Source: an uncultured Paracoccaceae bacterium
Lineage (GTDB): Bacteria > Pseudomonadota > Alphaproteobacteria > Rhodobacterales > Rhodobacteraceae
Length of the DNA stretch: 64,000 bases
Assembly (NCBI GenBank): GCA_937864535.1
Contig: CALMJS010000032.1
Coordinates: 1 to 64,000 of the forward strand
Direction: 5' to 3'
Shown: positions 25,415 to 34,504 of the stretch, in pieces
Layout: every line of letters begins with the position of its first letter
How positions within the stretch are numbered: position 1 is the stretch's first letter
Made by a program: the position numbers and the translations under genes
Notes under the pieces: generated by a model
What the model saw: the letters and a program-made list of their open reading frames with translations, nothing else
What the model was told of the DNA's origin: nothing
Databases searched by the model: none

Positions 25415-26200
25415 ATGCGCATTCTGATAACCAATGATGACGGCATCAACGCCCCCGGACTGGCTGTTCTGCACAGGATCGCGACCGAACTTGCCGGTCC
25501 TTCGGGCGAGGTCTGGACCGTGGCGCCCGCCTTTGAACAATCGGGCGTGGGTCACTGCATCAGCTATACCCACCCGACGATGATTGCCGAACTCGGCCCC
25601 AAACGGTTCGCCGCCGAAGGGTCACCCGCCGATTGCGTTCTGGCGGGGCTGTTCGACGTGATGGCCGATGCGCGGCCCGATCTAGTGCTATCGGGTGTGA
25701 ACCGGGGCAACAACGCCGGCGAAAACGTGATGTATTCCGGCACCATCGGCGCCGCGATCGAGGCCGCCCTACAGGGTGTGCCGGCGATCGCGCTCTCGCA
25801 GTTCTTTGGCCCCGGGAACAACGATCTGTCCAATCCGTTCGAGGCCGCCGCCGAACACGGGGTGGCCGTGGTGCGCAAATTGCTGGATGCCGCGCCCTGG
25901 GACCAAGAGGATTACCGCCTGTTCTACAACGTGAACTTTCCCGCCGTTCCCGCCGCAGAGGTCAAGGGAACGCAGGTCTGCGCACAGGGTTTCCGCCGTG
26001 GCACCAGCTTTGCGGTCGAACCGCATCTGTCGCCGTCTGGCCGTCGCTTCCTCTGGGTCCGCGGGGGCAATCAGCACCTGCGCACCCTGCCCGGCACGGA
26101 TGTCAGCGCGAATTTGGACGGCTACATCTCGGTCACGCCGATGCGCGCCGATCTGACGGCCCATGACACGCTCGACCGGCTCAGAGAGGCGCTCGCGTGA
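25415..26200 (+). CDS. surE: 5'/3'-nucleotidase SurE
   Basis: SurE is a metal-dependent phosphatase acting on nucleoside monophosphates and short polyphosphate. The 261-aa protein begins [15 protein letters not shown], with the metal-binding Asp pair at residues 8-9, then VAPAFEQSG and [11 protein letters not shown] (metal-ligand Asn). ATG 25415 is preceded by GGGAGG; the longer frame from 25319 is not conserved. The stop overlaps pcm by 4 nt, giving the classic surE-pcm-nlpD order. Confidence 0.95.
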   Translation: MRILITNDDGINAPGLAVLHRIATELAGPSGEVWTVAPAFEQSGVGHCISYTHPTMIAELGPKRFAAEGSPADCVLAGLFDVMADARPDLVLSGVNRGNNAGENVMYSGTIGAAIEAALQGVPAIALSQFFGPGNNDLSNPFEAAAEHGVAVVRKLLDAAPWDQEDYRLFYNVNFPAVPAAEVKGTQVCAQGFRRGTSFAVEPHLSPSGRRFLWVRGGNQHLRTLPGTDVSANLDGYISVTPMRADLTAHDTLDRLREALA

Positions 26201-26835
26201 CCTTTTCTGCCGAGGCCAAGATGCAGTTCCTCTTTGCCCTGCGCTCGCGCGGGGTGACGGACAGCCGTGTTTTGACCGCGATGGAAAAAATCGACCGCGC
26301 GCAGTTCGTGCGGGGTATCTTTGCCGACCGCGCCTACGAGGACATGCCCCTGCCCATCGGTGCGGGGCAAACCATCAGCCAGCCCTCGGTTGTCGGCCTG
26401 ATGACCCAGGCGCTACAGGTCTCTGGCCGCGACAAGGTGTTGGAAGTCGGCACCGGATCGGGATATCAGGCGGCTATCCTGTCGCAACTGGCCCGCCGGG
26501 TCTACACCATCGACCGCTATCGCAAGCTGGTCTCGGACGCCAAGGCGATATTCGACGCGCTGGATCTGGCTAATGTGATTTCCTTTGTCGGCGATGGCAG
26601 TTTTGGCGTGCCAGAGCAGGCGCCCTTTGATCGCATACTTCTGACCGCCGCTGCCGAAGATCCGCCGCCGCCGCTCTTGGCCCAGCTGCGGGTTGGCGGT
26701 ATCATGGTCCTACCCGTCGGCCAATCCGACGCCGTCCAGAGCCTGATCAGGGTTGTCCGCACCGAGAGCGGCTTCGAGTACGAAGAGCTGCGCAAGGTGC
26801 GCTTTGTACCATTGGTCGAAGGTCTGGGCGACTAG
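26197..26835 (+). CDS. pcm: Protein-L-isoaspartate O-methyltransferase
   Basis: Pcm uses S-adenosylmethionine to methylate isoaspartyl residues in aged proteins, starting their repair. The 212-aa protein has [21 protein letters not shown] near residues 47-67, motif [16 protein letters not shown] and [17 protein letters not shown]. It starts with GTG 26197, overlapping surE, and is followed by the M23 lipoprotein gene after 53 bp. Confidence 0.95.
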   Translation: MTFSAEAKMQFLFALRSRGVTDSRVLTAMEKIDRAQFVRGIFADRAYEDMPLPIGAGQTISQPSVVGLMTQALQVSGRDKVLEVGTGSGYQAAILSQLARRVYTIDRYRKLVSDAKAIFDALDLANVISFVGDGSFGVPEQAPFDRILLTAAAEDPPPPLLAQLRVGGIMVLPVGQSDAVQSLIRVVRTESGFEYEELRKVRFVPLVEGLGD

Positions 26836-26888
26836 ACACCACTAGCCTCCAGACAAATGGAGGCAGCCAACAACGATGAGGACGAGCC

Positions 26889-28070
26889 ATGACCAATTTG
26901 ATCCGACGCCCGATGGTGCTGGCCACCGGTGCGGCGCTGTTGCTGGCAGCCTGTGACAACCCGGTCGATTACGACCTGCGCAGCCAGCTGGGGACCGGCC
27001 CCTTTAGCACCACGGCCGCCGCGCAAAACCTGCCCGGCCGCCCCGCCGCCGATAGCCGCGGTGTGATTTCCTATCCGACCTATCAGGTCGCCGTCGCCCG
27101 CGAAGGCGATTCCGTGCAGCAGGTTGCCGACCGTCTGGGCCTGCCCGCCGGCGAATTGGCCCGCTACAACGGCCTGTCGCCCGATACGGTGCTGCGCCGC
27201 GATGAACTCTTGGCGCTGCCGTCGCGGGTCTCGGAACCGCTTGTCGCCTCTGGCGCGGCCTTGGGCAACGATGAGGTGGATGTCACCTCGCTGGCGGCTA
27301 CCGCCATCGACCGCGCCGGTCCGCAGCAGACAACTACCCGCGCGAGCACCGTCAGCCCCGCCGCCACCGCCAGCGTCGCCGCCAGTGGGGGGATCGAACC
27401 GATCCGCCATCAGGTCACCAGTGGCGAGACGATCTATACCGTGTCGCGGCTCTATAACGTTCCGGTGCGGGTAATTGCGGATTGGAACACGCTCGGCTCT
27501 GACCTCAGCATCCGCGAGGGCCAGTTCCTGCTGATCCCGCAGTCCCTGGCCACAGGCGCCACGCCAGAGCCCGCCGCCACCACTGCCCCCGGCACCGGCA
27601 GCGCGACGCCCGTTCCGCCCTCGGCCAGCACGCCCTTGCCTGCTGAAACCGCTGCCGCCGCGCCTGCTGCCGCGCCCGCCACGCCGGACCTCGGAACTGG
27701 TGCCGCGCCGGTGTCGGATGCGCCGCTGATCATGCCGGTGCGCGGGTCCATCGTACGCGGCTATGCCGCTGGCACCAACGAAGGCATCGACATTTCCGCC
27801 ACTGCTGGCGCCGAGGTCAAGGCCGCCGCCGCGGGCACCGTCGCCGCCATCACGCGCGACACCAACAACATCGCCATCGTGGTGATCCGCCACGCGACGG
27901 ACCTGCTCACTGTCTATACGAACCTCGAAAACCTGAAGATCAGTGAAGGCCAGACCGTCACCCAAGGTCAGGCTATCGGTCAGGTCAAGGCCGGGAACCC
28001 CGCCATCATCCACTTCGAGGTTCGCCTCTCTGGCATGAAGAGCGCCGATCCCGAGGATTATCTGCCCTGA
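26889..28070 (+). CDS. LysM/M23 lipoprotein, NlpD-like amidase activator
   Basis: The 393-aa protein has a lipobox LLAAC (lipidated Cys22), two LysM peptidoglycan-binding domains (about residues 60-110 and 175-220), Ala/Pro-rich linkers and a C-terminal M23 domain (about 280-390). The M23 metal ligands appear lost: GIDIS is preceded by Asn-Glu where the ligand His is usual, and the last motif reads IIHFEVR instead of HxH. This matches NlpD/EnvC, which activate amidases during daughter-cell separation. Position after surE-pcm supports the NlpD comparison. A terminator follows at 28092-28117. Confidence 0.87.
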   Translation: MTNLIRRPMVLATGAALLLAACDNPVDYDLRSQLGTGPFSTTAAAQNLPGRPAADSRGVISYPTYQVAVAREGDSVQQVADRLGLPAGELARYNGLSPDTVLRRDELLALPSRVSEPLVASGAALGNDEVDVTSLAATAIDRAGPQQTTTRASTVSPAATASVAASGGIEPIRHQVTSGETIYTVSRLYNVPVRVIADWNTLGSDLSIREGQFLLIPQSLATGATPEPAATTAPGTGSATPVPPSASTPLPAETAAAAPAAAPATPDLGTGAAPVSDAPLIMPVRGSIVRGYAAGTNEGIDISATAGAEVKAAAAGTVAAITRDTNNIAIVVIRHATDLLTVYTNLENLKISEGQTVTQGQAIGQVKAGNPAIIHFEVRLSGMKSADPEDYLP

Positions 28071-28091
28071 GCAGACGATATCTAGTAGAAC

Positions 28092-28117
28092 AAGGGCGGG
28101 GTTTGATCCCCGCCCTT
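28092..28117. terminator. Bidirectional terminator between nlpD-like and DUF815 genes
   Basis: AAGGGCGGGG (28092-28101) pairs with CCCCGCCCTT (28108-28117) around a TTTGAT loop. It lies 21 bp after the M23 gene stop and 5 bp beyond the stop of the leftward gene ending at 28123. Confidence 0.88.
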
Positions 28118-28122
28118 TGTCT

Positions 28123-28965
28123 TTAGTCCAGTTTCACACCGCGCCGTCCGGCCAGATCGGTGAAATATTGCCACGCCACGCGGCCAGATCGGCTGCCGCG
28201 GGTGGCCTGCCATTCGATGGCTTCGGCCCAAAGTGTGGCTTCGTCGATTTCGATGCCGTAGTGGCCGCAATAGCCGCGGATCATGTCCAGATACTCGTCC
28301 TGATCGCAGGGATGGAATCCCAGCCACAGGCCGAAACGGTCCGATAGGGATACCTTTTCCTCGACCGCTTCGGCCGGGTTGATCGCGCTGGACCGTTCGT
28401 TTTCGATCATGTCGCGGGGCATCAGGTGCCGACGGTTCGACGTCGCATAGAGCACGACGTTATCTGGCCGCCCCTCGATCCCGCCGTCCAGAACCGCCTT
28501 GAGCGATTTGTAGTGCGCATCGTCATGGCTGAACGACAGATCGTCGCAAAACAGGATGAACCGCTCGGGCCGTCCGCGCAGCAGGTTCAGACAGCGACCG
28601 ATGCTGGGCAGGTCCTCGCGCTGGATTTCCACGACCTTCAGGCCCGGATACTGAGCGCAAAGTTTGCCGTGCACAGCCTTGACCAGACTGGATTTTCCCA
28701 TGCCCCGCGCACCCCAGAGCAGCGCGTTGTTCGCCGGCATGCCACGGGCGAACTGTTCGGTATTGGTCATCAGCGTATCGCGCGACCGGTTGACCCCGAC
28801 CAGCAGATGGACATCCACGCGGCTGACCTTGGACACCGGCACCAGACGATCCGGTTCGGTATGCCACACAAAGGCCGAGGCCGAGGTAAAATCGGGCGCA
28901 GCCAAAGGCGCCGGAGACATCCGCTCCAGCGCCGCTGCAATTCGTTTCAATGCGGATTTACTCAC
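28123..28965 (-). CDS. DUF815-family P-loop ATPase
   Basis: The 280-aa protein has Walker [12 protein letters not shown] near residue 86, Walker B-like [10 protein letters not shown], and [14 protein letters not shown] as a sensor-like motif. DUF815 proteins are AAA-related ATPases of unknown task, found next to tat genes in many alphaproteobacteria. The start overlaps the tatC stop by 4 nt, so it is the last gene of the tat operon. Cytoplasmic location is expected. Confidence 0.87.
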   Translation of the reverse strand: MSKSALKRIAAALERMSPAPLAAPDFTSASAFVWHTEPDRLVPVSKVSRVDVHLLVGVNRSRDTLMTNTEQFARGMPANNALLWGARGMGKSSLVKAVHGKLCAQYPGLKVVEIQREDLPSIGRCLNLLRGRPERFILFCDDLSFSHDDAHYKSLKAVLDGGIEGRPDNVVLYATSNRRHLMPRDMIENERSSAINPAEAVEEKVSLSDRFGLWLGFHPCDQDEYLDMIRGYCGHYGIEIDEATLWAEAIEWQATRGSRSGRVAWQYFTDLAGRRGVKLD

Positions 28966-29801
28966 GCAGCATCCTCTTCATCGTCTACCCAGAGCCCTTC
29001 GGCCCGCAACCTTGCTTCGCGCTTTTTCTCGACGCGGGCAACCAGCTGGATCGAAATTTCATAGAGGCCATAGACCACAGAGAACAACACAATCTGGCTG
29101 ATCACATCGGGCGGCGTCGCAATCGCGGCTAGGATCAAGATGCCGACGATGGCGTATTTGCGCACCGCCTTGAGACCCGTCGCTGAGACCAGCCCCGCCT
29201 TGCCCATCAGGGTCAACAGAACCGGCAGCTGGAAACACAGGCCAAAGGCCACGATAAACTTGATCGTCAGCGACAGGTAGGACTGCGCCGAGCCAAGATA
29301 ACCGATGCCCGCGCTGGCCGCTTCGCCTTCGCCGCCCATCACCGTGCCCTGTTCAAACCCGAGGAAGAACGTAAACGCCATCGGCGTGATCACGTAAAAG
29401 GCAAAGGCCGCGCCCAGGAGGAACATCGCGGGCGAGGCGATCAGGAACGGCAAAAACGCATTCTTTTCCGATTTGTAGAGGCCCGGAGCCACGAACCGCC
29501 ACAGTTGATAGCTGATCACCGGAAACGACAGCGCCAGCCCGCCCAGCATCGAGATCGACACCGCAACGAAAAAGCCCTCTTGCAGAGCGATCATCACCAG
29601 ACCGCAGTCCTGCTGCCCCTGATCCGCCAGCGCCACGCAGAGCGGCTGGGTCAGAAAGTTGAACGCCGGCTTCCAGAAGGTAAAGCAGATCAGCATCGCC
29701 ACGACAAACGCGCCAAGCGCGCGGATCAGCCGCGTGCGCAGTTCCGCCAGATGTTCGATCAGCGGCGCCGAGGAGTCGTCGATATCGTCGGTCTTGGTCA
29801 T
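28962..29801 (-). CDS. tatC: Sec-independent protein translocase TatC
   Basis: TatC is the receptor for twin-arginine signal peptides in the inner membrane. The 279-aa protein has about six hydrophobic segments and the conserved N-terminus [20 protein letters not shown], where the LxEHLxELRxR motif helps bind the signal peptide. [11 protein letters not shown] is a further family motif. It overlaps tatB by 4 nt and the DUF815 gene by 4 nt, so translation of all three is coupled. Confidence 0.97.
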   Translation of the reverse strand: MTKTDDIDDSSAPLIEHLAELRTRLIRALGAFVVAMLICFTFWKPAFNFLTQPLCVALADQGQQDCGLVMIALQEGFFVAVSISMLGGLALSFPVISYQLWRFVAPGLYKSEKNAFLPFLIASPAMFLLGAAFAFYVITPMAFTFFLGFEQGTVMGGEGEAASAGIGYLGSAQSYLSLTIKFIVAFGLCFQLPVLLTLMGKAGLVSATGLKAVRKYAIVGILILAAIATPPDVISQIVLFSVVYGLYEISIQLVARVEKKREARLRAEGLWVDDEEDAA

Positions 29802-30325
29802 TCTTTCGCCTCTGGCTCGGTCGGGGTCGGCTGTTCGGTGACGCCGTCAGTCGCGGCGGGTTTCGGCGCAGGCTTCGGCGCGGCGGTCAGCGTGGGATTA
29901 CCGGCTGGCACCTTGGTTGCCTTGAGCGCATCCATGTCCGCTTCGGCCCGATCGAGTTCCGCCTCTGCGGCGGCCTCGGCAGCCTCGCGCTCTTTGCGCT
30001 CGGTTGCGGCCTTGGCCATCGCGTCGCCCATTTTCTGCTTGGCTTCGGCCCGTTCGGGGTCAAGAGTGCTCCCGACCGCCTTCTTCGCCTGATCAAGTCC
30101 GAATTTCTTTGGGTTTGCAGCCGCTTGCAGCGTTTTGTTGATGTCCTTCATTCCGGACTGATCTGCGGCCTGATCCATCGCGCGGCTAAATTCCCGCGCC
30201 ATGCCCTTGGCCTTGCCCACGTACTGGCCTACCGTCCGGAACAGGCCCGGCAATTCTTCCGGGCCGACAACAATTAGCGCGACGATGCCGATGACGACCA
30301 TCTCGCTCCAGCCCATGCCAAACAT
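29798..30325 (-). CDS. tatB: Sec-independent protein translocase TatB
   Basis: TatB forms the substrate-binding complex with TatC. The 175-aa protein has the N-terminal membrane helix ([20 protein letters not shown]), the hinge [12 protein letters not shown], an amphipathic helix and a long charged, Ala/Pro-rich tail. It lies 29 bp after tatA and overlaps tatC. Confidence 0.95.
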   Translation of the reverse strand: MFGMGWSEMVVIGIVALIVVGPEELPGLFRTVGQYVGKAKGMAREFSRAMDQAADQSGMKDINKTLQAAANPKKFGLDQAKKAVGSTLDPERAEAKQKMGDAMAKAATERKEREAAEAAAEAELDRAEADMDALKATKVPAGNPTLTAAPKPAPKPAATDGVTEQPTPTEPEAKE

Positions 30326-30354
30326 AGCGGCTATCCTCGTCTAGTGGGGGTCGA

Positions 30355-30543
30355 TCAGACTTTGTCTTTTTCGTCCGATTTCACGTCAGCGATCGACTCT
30401 TCGCCGTCCTTGATGCCCTTCTTGAACGAGGTGATGCCTTTGCCGACTTCGCCCATGATCGAAGAGATTTTGCCGCGGCCGAACAGAACCAAAACGACGA
30501 CGGCGATCAGGATCAGACCCATCGGGCCGATATTGTTGAGCAT
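30355..30543 (-). CDS. tatA: Sec-independent protein translocase TatA
   Basis: TatA oligomers form the transport path of the twin-arginine system. This 62-aa protein has a single membrane helix ([18 protein letters not shown]), the FGRGKI hinge, and [16 protein letters not shown] as the amphipathic helix with the conserved Phe. It is first in the tatABC-DUF815 operon. It is divergent from the YafY-like regulator at 30718, with palindromic sites in between. Confidence 0.96.
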   Translation of the reverse strand: MLNNIGPMGLILIAVVVLVLFGRGKISSIMGEVGKGITSFKKGIKDGEESIADVKSDEKDKV

Positions 30544-30662
30544 GATGTTCTCCCTTGTCGGGCGCTACGCCCGGTTAGATGTGCTTTGAGACAGGCTAGC
30601 CGGACCGCGCGGCAGACAGAACCCCGCCTCCAGCGCAATTCAGCGGTAATTTCGCGGCTTAG

Positions 30663-30703
30663 TGACAAAAACTTGTCAGTTGCCCTGTCACATGCGATGA
30701 CAG
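30663..30703. promoter_or_regulatory. Paired palindromic sites upstream of the YafY-like gene
   Basis: The first site is TGACAA-AAAC-TTGTCA (30663-30678) and the second CTGTCA-CATGCGA-TGACAG (30685-30703). Both are built from the same TGACA/TGTCA half-site. They lie 15-55 bp before the regulator start and 120-160 bp before tatA on the other strand. Self-regulation by the adjacent YafY/WYL-type protein is the simplest reading. Confidence 0.55.
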
Positions 30704-30717
30704 CGGACGGAGGCCCC

Positions 30718-31368
30718 ATGCGACGCGCTGACAGACTGATTACCTTGATTACGCTGCTCAAAGACGGGCAGATGCACCGCGGTCCGGATTTGGCGGCGCG
30801 GCTCGGGATCAGCCTGCGCACGCTCTATCGTGACATGGACACCATCGCGGCCTCAGGCGTGCCGATCGAGGGCGAACGGGGCGTCGGGTATCGCGTGACA
30901 GCCGCGCTGACGCTGCCGCCGATCAATCTGACGATGCTGGAGCTCGAGGCGCTGCATCTGGGCCTCTCCGCCGTCGCCCAGAGCGGCGATCCGGAGTTGA
31001 CCGGGGCGGCCAAGGCACTTGCTGCGAGACTGGACGCTGCCCTGCCCGAAGACGGCGCACCGGGTCAGGGGGCGGGACTGGCAGTCTATCCATTTGCCGA
31101 TGCAGCGTTAGGGTTTCGCTGGCTACCGCAGATCAAACAGGCAATTCGCGCCCGACAAAAACTGGTCCTGACTCTGTCGGGGATGGACCGGACGGTGCGC
31201 CCGCTGAGGCTGGATTACTGGGGGCGCGTCTGGACCTGCCTGTCATGGTGCGAAACCACCCGCGACTTTGCCGAGTTGCGGCTGGACCGGATCGAATCCC
31301 TGCGCGTGCTGCCCCAGCTCTTTATCGACGAGCCGGGCAAGGGTCTGGCCGATTACGCCGCCCGCTGA
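30718..31368 (+). CDS. YafY/DeoR-type transcriptional regulator with WYL-like domain
   Basis: The 216-aa protein has an N-terminal winged helix-turn-helix (RRADRLITLITLLKD, then LAARLGISLRTLYRDMD) and a C-terminal WYL-like ligand domain with RPLRLDYWGRVWTC and AELRLDRIESLRV. I choose ATG 30718, preceded by GGAGG. Palindromic TGACA/TGTCA sites at 30663-30703 overlap its likely promoter, suggesting autoregulation. The 3' end overlaps that of the convergent ABC gene by 16 bp. Target genes and ligand are unknown. Confidence 0.87.
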   Translation: MRRADRLITLITLLKDGQMHRGPDLAARLGISLRTLYRDMDTIAASGVPIEGERGVGYRVTAALTLPPINLTMLELEALHLGLSAVAQSGDPELTGAAKALAARLDAALPEDGAPGQGAGLAVYPFADAALGFRWLPQIKQAIRARQKLVLTLSGMDRTVRPLRLDYWGRVWTCLSWCETTRDFAELRLDRIESLRVLPQLFIDEPGKGLADYAAR

Positions 31369-32438
31369 GGAAACACAAAGCAGCGATCCCGCCGGATCAT
31401 CAGCCACAGCGCGGTGCCGACCTTGGGCAGGAACACATGCGGGACCTGCGCCTTGAGGATCGAACCGTCAAAGTCCATGCGGAATTCCACCAGACTCTCG
31501 CCGCCCAGAAACCGCGACCGCACCACGACGCCACGGGCCGGAACCCCGTCCTGCGGGGTCGGGTTCGGTCCCCGTCCAGCGCGGTCAAAGTCGATACGCA
31601 GATGCTGCGGACGAATGACGATCTCGACCTTTGTGCCATCGGGCACACCGGGCGTCAGGAACTGGCCAAAGGGTGTGTCGGTCAGCGCGCCCTGTACCTG
31701 CCCGTTGATTACGTTGATATCACTAAAGAATGCCGCCGCCGCGCGATCTACGGGCGCGTTATAGATGTTATACGGCGCGCCGCGCTGAACGATTTTGCCA
31801 CGGCGCATCAGGGCGATTTCATCTGCCATCCGCATCGCTTCGGCGGGTTCGTGCGTGACCAACAGGACGGCCGTGCCCTCGGATTTCAGCACTTCCAGCG
31901 TCTGGTCGCGGATATCGTCCCGCAGCCGGTTGTCCAGCCCGCTGAACGGCTCGTCCATGAGCATCACCCGCGGCCGCGGCGCCAGCGCCCGGGCCAAGGC
32001 CACGCGCTGTTGTTCACCGCCCGAGAGCTGGTGCGGATAGCTGTCGATGTGGCGCAGCATATCCACCTTGGACAGCAATTCTTCGATCCGCGCGCGATTG
32101 GCAGCAACGCCGCCGCGTAGCCCAAAGGCAACGTTGGCAGCGACGGACAAATGCGGGAACAGAGCGAAGTCCTGAAACATCAGCCCGATCGACCGGCCTT
32201 CGGGCGGGATGCGGAACACGGTATCGCAGACCAGTTTGCCGTCGACCCAGATTTCGCCGCTGTCCTGCATGTCAACGCCCGCGATCATCCGCAGCGTCGT
32301 TGATTTGCCACAGCCCGACGGCCCCAGCAGGCAGGTCACCTGCCCCGGCATCACCGACAGCGACACGTCATCAACCACCGCCAAACCCTCGAAGTGGCGG
32401 CGCAGGTTGCGAATTTCCAGACGGGGTGGCGTGGTCAC
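31353..32438 (-). CDS. ABC transporter ATP-binding protein, FbpC/PotA-like
   Basis: The 361-aa ATPase has Walker A LGPSGCGKSTTLR, signature LSGGEQQRVALARAL, Walker B VMLMDEPFSGLD and a C-terminal TOBE-like regulatory part (FLTPGVPDGTKVEIVIRPQHL). Length and LMFQDFALFPHLSV fit the iron(III)/polyamine importer type. No permease or binding-protein gene is beside it, so it is an orphan here and the substrate is uncertain. It lies downstream of an SDR gene on the same strand, 80 bp apart, and overlaps the convergent regulator by 16 bp. Confidence 0.87.
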   Translation of the reverse strand: MTTPPRLEIRNLRRHFEGLAVVDDVSLSVMPGQVTCLLGPSGCGKSTTLRMIAGVDMQDSGEIWVDGKLVCDTVFRIPPEGRSIGLMFQDFALFPHLSVAANVAFGLRGGVAANRARIEELLSKVDMLRHIDSYPHQLSGGEQQRVALARALAPRPRVMLMDEPFSGLDNRLRDDIRDQTLEVLKSEGTAVLLVTHEPAEAMRMADEIALMRRGKIVQRGAPYNIYNAPVDRAAAAFFSDINVINGQVQGALTDTPFGQFLTPGVPDGTKVEIVIRPQHLRIDFDRAGRGPNPTPQDGVPARGVVVRSRFLGGESLVEFRMDFDGSILKAQVPHVFLPKVGTALWLMIRRDRCFVFPQRAA

Positions 32439-32518
32439 AGGATATTTTCCGACAGAAGCAATCAGGTAAGCCCCGTCCTAACAACCGGGGCAAGCCGGGG
32501 CAAGCCCCGTGACATGTG

Positions 32519-33298
32519 TCAGATCGTCTGGTTCGCCGCGCCGCCATCCACCATCAGGTTTTGTCCGACGATAAAGGCCGCCTGCTGCGAACACAAAAAC
32601 GCGCAGGCCGCGCCGAAATCGCTGGCCGCGCCATAGCGCCGCGCCGGGATCGTGGCGATGCGGGCGGTGCGGGCCTCGTCCGGGCTGACCCCCTGCGCCT
32701 TGGCCGCGCCGGCGTCGAGCGAGGTCGCCCGATCCGTGTCATGTATCCCCGGCAAGAGGTTGTTGATAATCACGCCCTGCGGCGCCACCTGCCGCGCGGT
32801 TCCGGCAACAAAGCCGGTCAACCCGCTGCGGGCGGAATTGGACAGACCCAGTTGCGAGATCGGCGCCCTGACGCTGGCCGAGGTGATGTTCACCACGCGG
32901 CCCCAGCCTTTGTCGATCATGCCAGGCATCAGGGCCGTCATCAGCGCAATCGGTGTCAGCATATTGGCGTCGAGTGCGCGGATGTAATCGTCGCGGGTCC
33001 AGTCCGACCAGACCCCCGGCGGCGGACCACCAGCATTGGTCACAAGGATATCGATCCCTTGGGCCGCGTCGATCACGGCCGCCTGACCCTCTGGGGTGGT
33101 CACGTCGGCGGCGATCGTCACCACAGGCACGCCAAAGCGCGCCCTGATATCCGCCGCTGTCGCCTCGAGAGCCTCTGCCCCCCGTGCGTTCAGGATCAAA
33201 TCGACACCCGCACCGGCCAAAGCCTCGGCGCAGCCGCGCCCCAGTCCTTTGGAGCTGGCACAGACCAATGCACGTTTACCTTTGATACCCAGATCCAT
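32519..33298 (-). CDS. SDR-family oxidoreductase lacking the canonical tyrosine
   Basis: This 259-aa SDR-like protein has CASSKGLGRG in place of the usual TGxxxGxG, NAGG at the adenine-ring site and VDGGAANQ at the C-terminus. Where YxxxK is expected it reads SNSAR, so the catalytic Tyr and Lys are Ser and Arg. I recall a BKR-like SDR subgroup with this departure from the catalytic tetrad. Activity and substrate are therefore unclear. It lies upstream of the orphan ABC ATPase. Confidence 0.85.
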   Translation of the reverse strand: MDLGIKGKRALVCASSKGLGRGCAEALAGAGVDLILNARGAEALEATAADIRARFGVPVVTIAADVTTPEGQAAVIDAAQGIDILVTNAGGPPPGVWSDWTRDDYIRALDANMLTPIALMTALMPGMIDKGWGRVVNITSASVRAPISQLGLSNSARSGLTGFVAGTARQVAPQGVIINNLLPGIHDTDRATSLDAGAAKAQGVSPDEARTARIATIPARRYGAASDFGAACAFLCSQQAAFIVGQNLMVDGGAANQTI

Positions 33299-33419
33299 CC
33301 TACCGTCCTTTTGTGGTGCTGCCTGTCTTAATTTTCTTGCGACCTATGCGTCGTTGACGCAATCTTTGCACTTTGGATGTTAACGTCCCAGAGATTTTGC
33401 AATATATTCCAATCCCATC

Positions 33420-34418
33420 ATGTCCAGCAACACCGAACAGCTCGCAACACAAACCCTGCCCGTATATCGGGCGGCCGCCTTTGTTGTGGTTTCCGGCGTT
33501 GCCGAAGGGGATGCGGTCTCCTTTGCAGACGAACTGGTTCTGGACGATATCTATAACCTGCTCCCGCGGATGGCCCGGTCGCATTTGACGGTCGGGATGG
33601 CGCCCGATGCCTCGAAAATCTGGGTCGCAGAGCGCTCGGACCTAGGTCACGCTGGCAACCGGATCTATCTCGATTGTTGCCTGACGCTGATGAACACCCA
33701 TGGCACAACACATGAGGCGCTGGTTCTTGTCGAGGTGCAGGATGGCGGCGTCGAGGCTGTCTATCTCTTGCCGCTGTCGCCGCTGGTTCCCGAGAGTGAC
33801 TATCGACTAGTGGGCATCGACCGCGACGCGGCGCAGGTGCGCTTTGCCGATCTGGCCAGCGTGGCGTTTGCGGCGGGGACGCATATCACCCTTGCCTCCG
33901 GGGAACAGATGCCGATCGAGCAGCTCTCGGTCGGTGACCGGGTGCTCACCCGTGACGATGGCCCGCAGATCATCCGCTGGATCGGGCGCACCACTCTGCG
34001 CGCCTTGGGCGAATTTGCCCCCGTCCTGATCCGCAAGGGAACGCTGCACAATGAAAACGACCTGATCCTCAGCCCCGATCACCGGCTGTTTGTCTATCAG
34101 CGTCAGGACCGACTTGGCGCGGGTCGCGCCGAGGTGCTGGTCCGTGCCCGCCATCTGGTCAACGGCACCACGGTGGTCCGTCTGGATGGCGGCTTTATCG
34201 ACTATTACCAATTGCTGTTCGACGAACACCAACTCATCTACGCCGAGGGCATCGCGGCGGAATCGCTGCTGATCGATCCGCGCATCCGTCAAAGCCTGCC
34301 GCGCGAGGTGCGTAACCGCGGCCACCGGCGGCGCCATCACCACGATTACGAGGTGCAGGACAAACTGATCGCAACAACCGATGTTGCGGACCTCCTGCGC
34401 AAGGCGTCTTCGACCTAA
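33420..34418 (+). CDS. Hint-domain protein
   Basis: The 332-aa protein has an N-terminal domain (1-145) I do not recognise and a Hint_2-type domain from residue 148: [38 protein letters not shown], and [16 protein letters not shown]. Hint domains normally begin with a nucleophilic Cys (CFxxGT). Here the matching segment reads AFAAGT, so Cys is Ala149 and self-splicing by the usual chemistry looks impossible. Such proteins are common in Roseobacters, often with RTX proteins. There is no clear signal peptide. The role is unknown. Confidence 0.82.
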   Translation: MSSNTEQLATQTLPVYRAAAFVVVSGVAEGDAVSFADELVLDDIYNLLPRMARSHLTVGMAPDASKIWVAERSDLGHAGNRIYLDCCLTLMNTHGTTHEALVLVEVQDGGVEAVYLLPLSPLVPESDYRLVGIDRDAAQVRFADLASVAFAAGTHITLASGEQMPIEQLSVGDRVLTRDDGPQIIRWIGRTTLRALGEFAPVLIRKGTLHNENDLILSPDHRLFVYQRQDRLGAGRAEVLVRARHLVNGTTVVRLDGGFIDYYQLLFDEHQLIYAEGIAAESLLIDPRIRQSLPREVRNRGHRRRHHHDYEVQDKLIATTDVADLLRKASST

Positions 34419-34504
34419 ACGGGAAAATCTTTCTCGGGCATGCCTACAAGTGTCAGGGAATGAACCGTTCTAACAGCCATCGAACCTTAGAACGGGAAAA
34501 CGAC

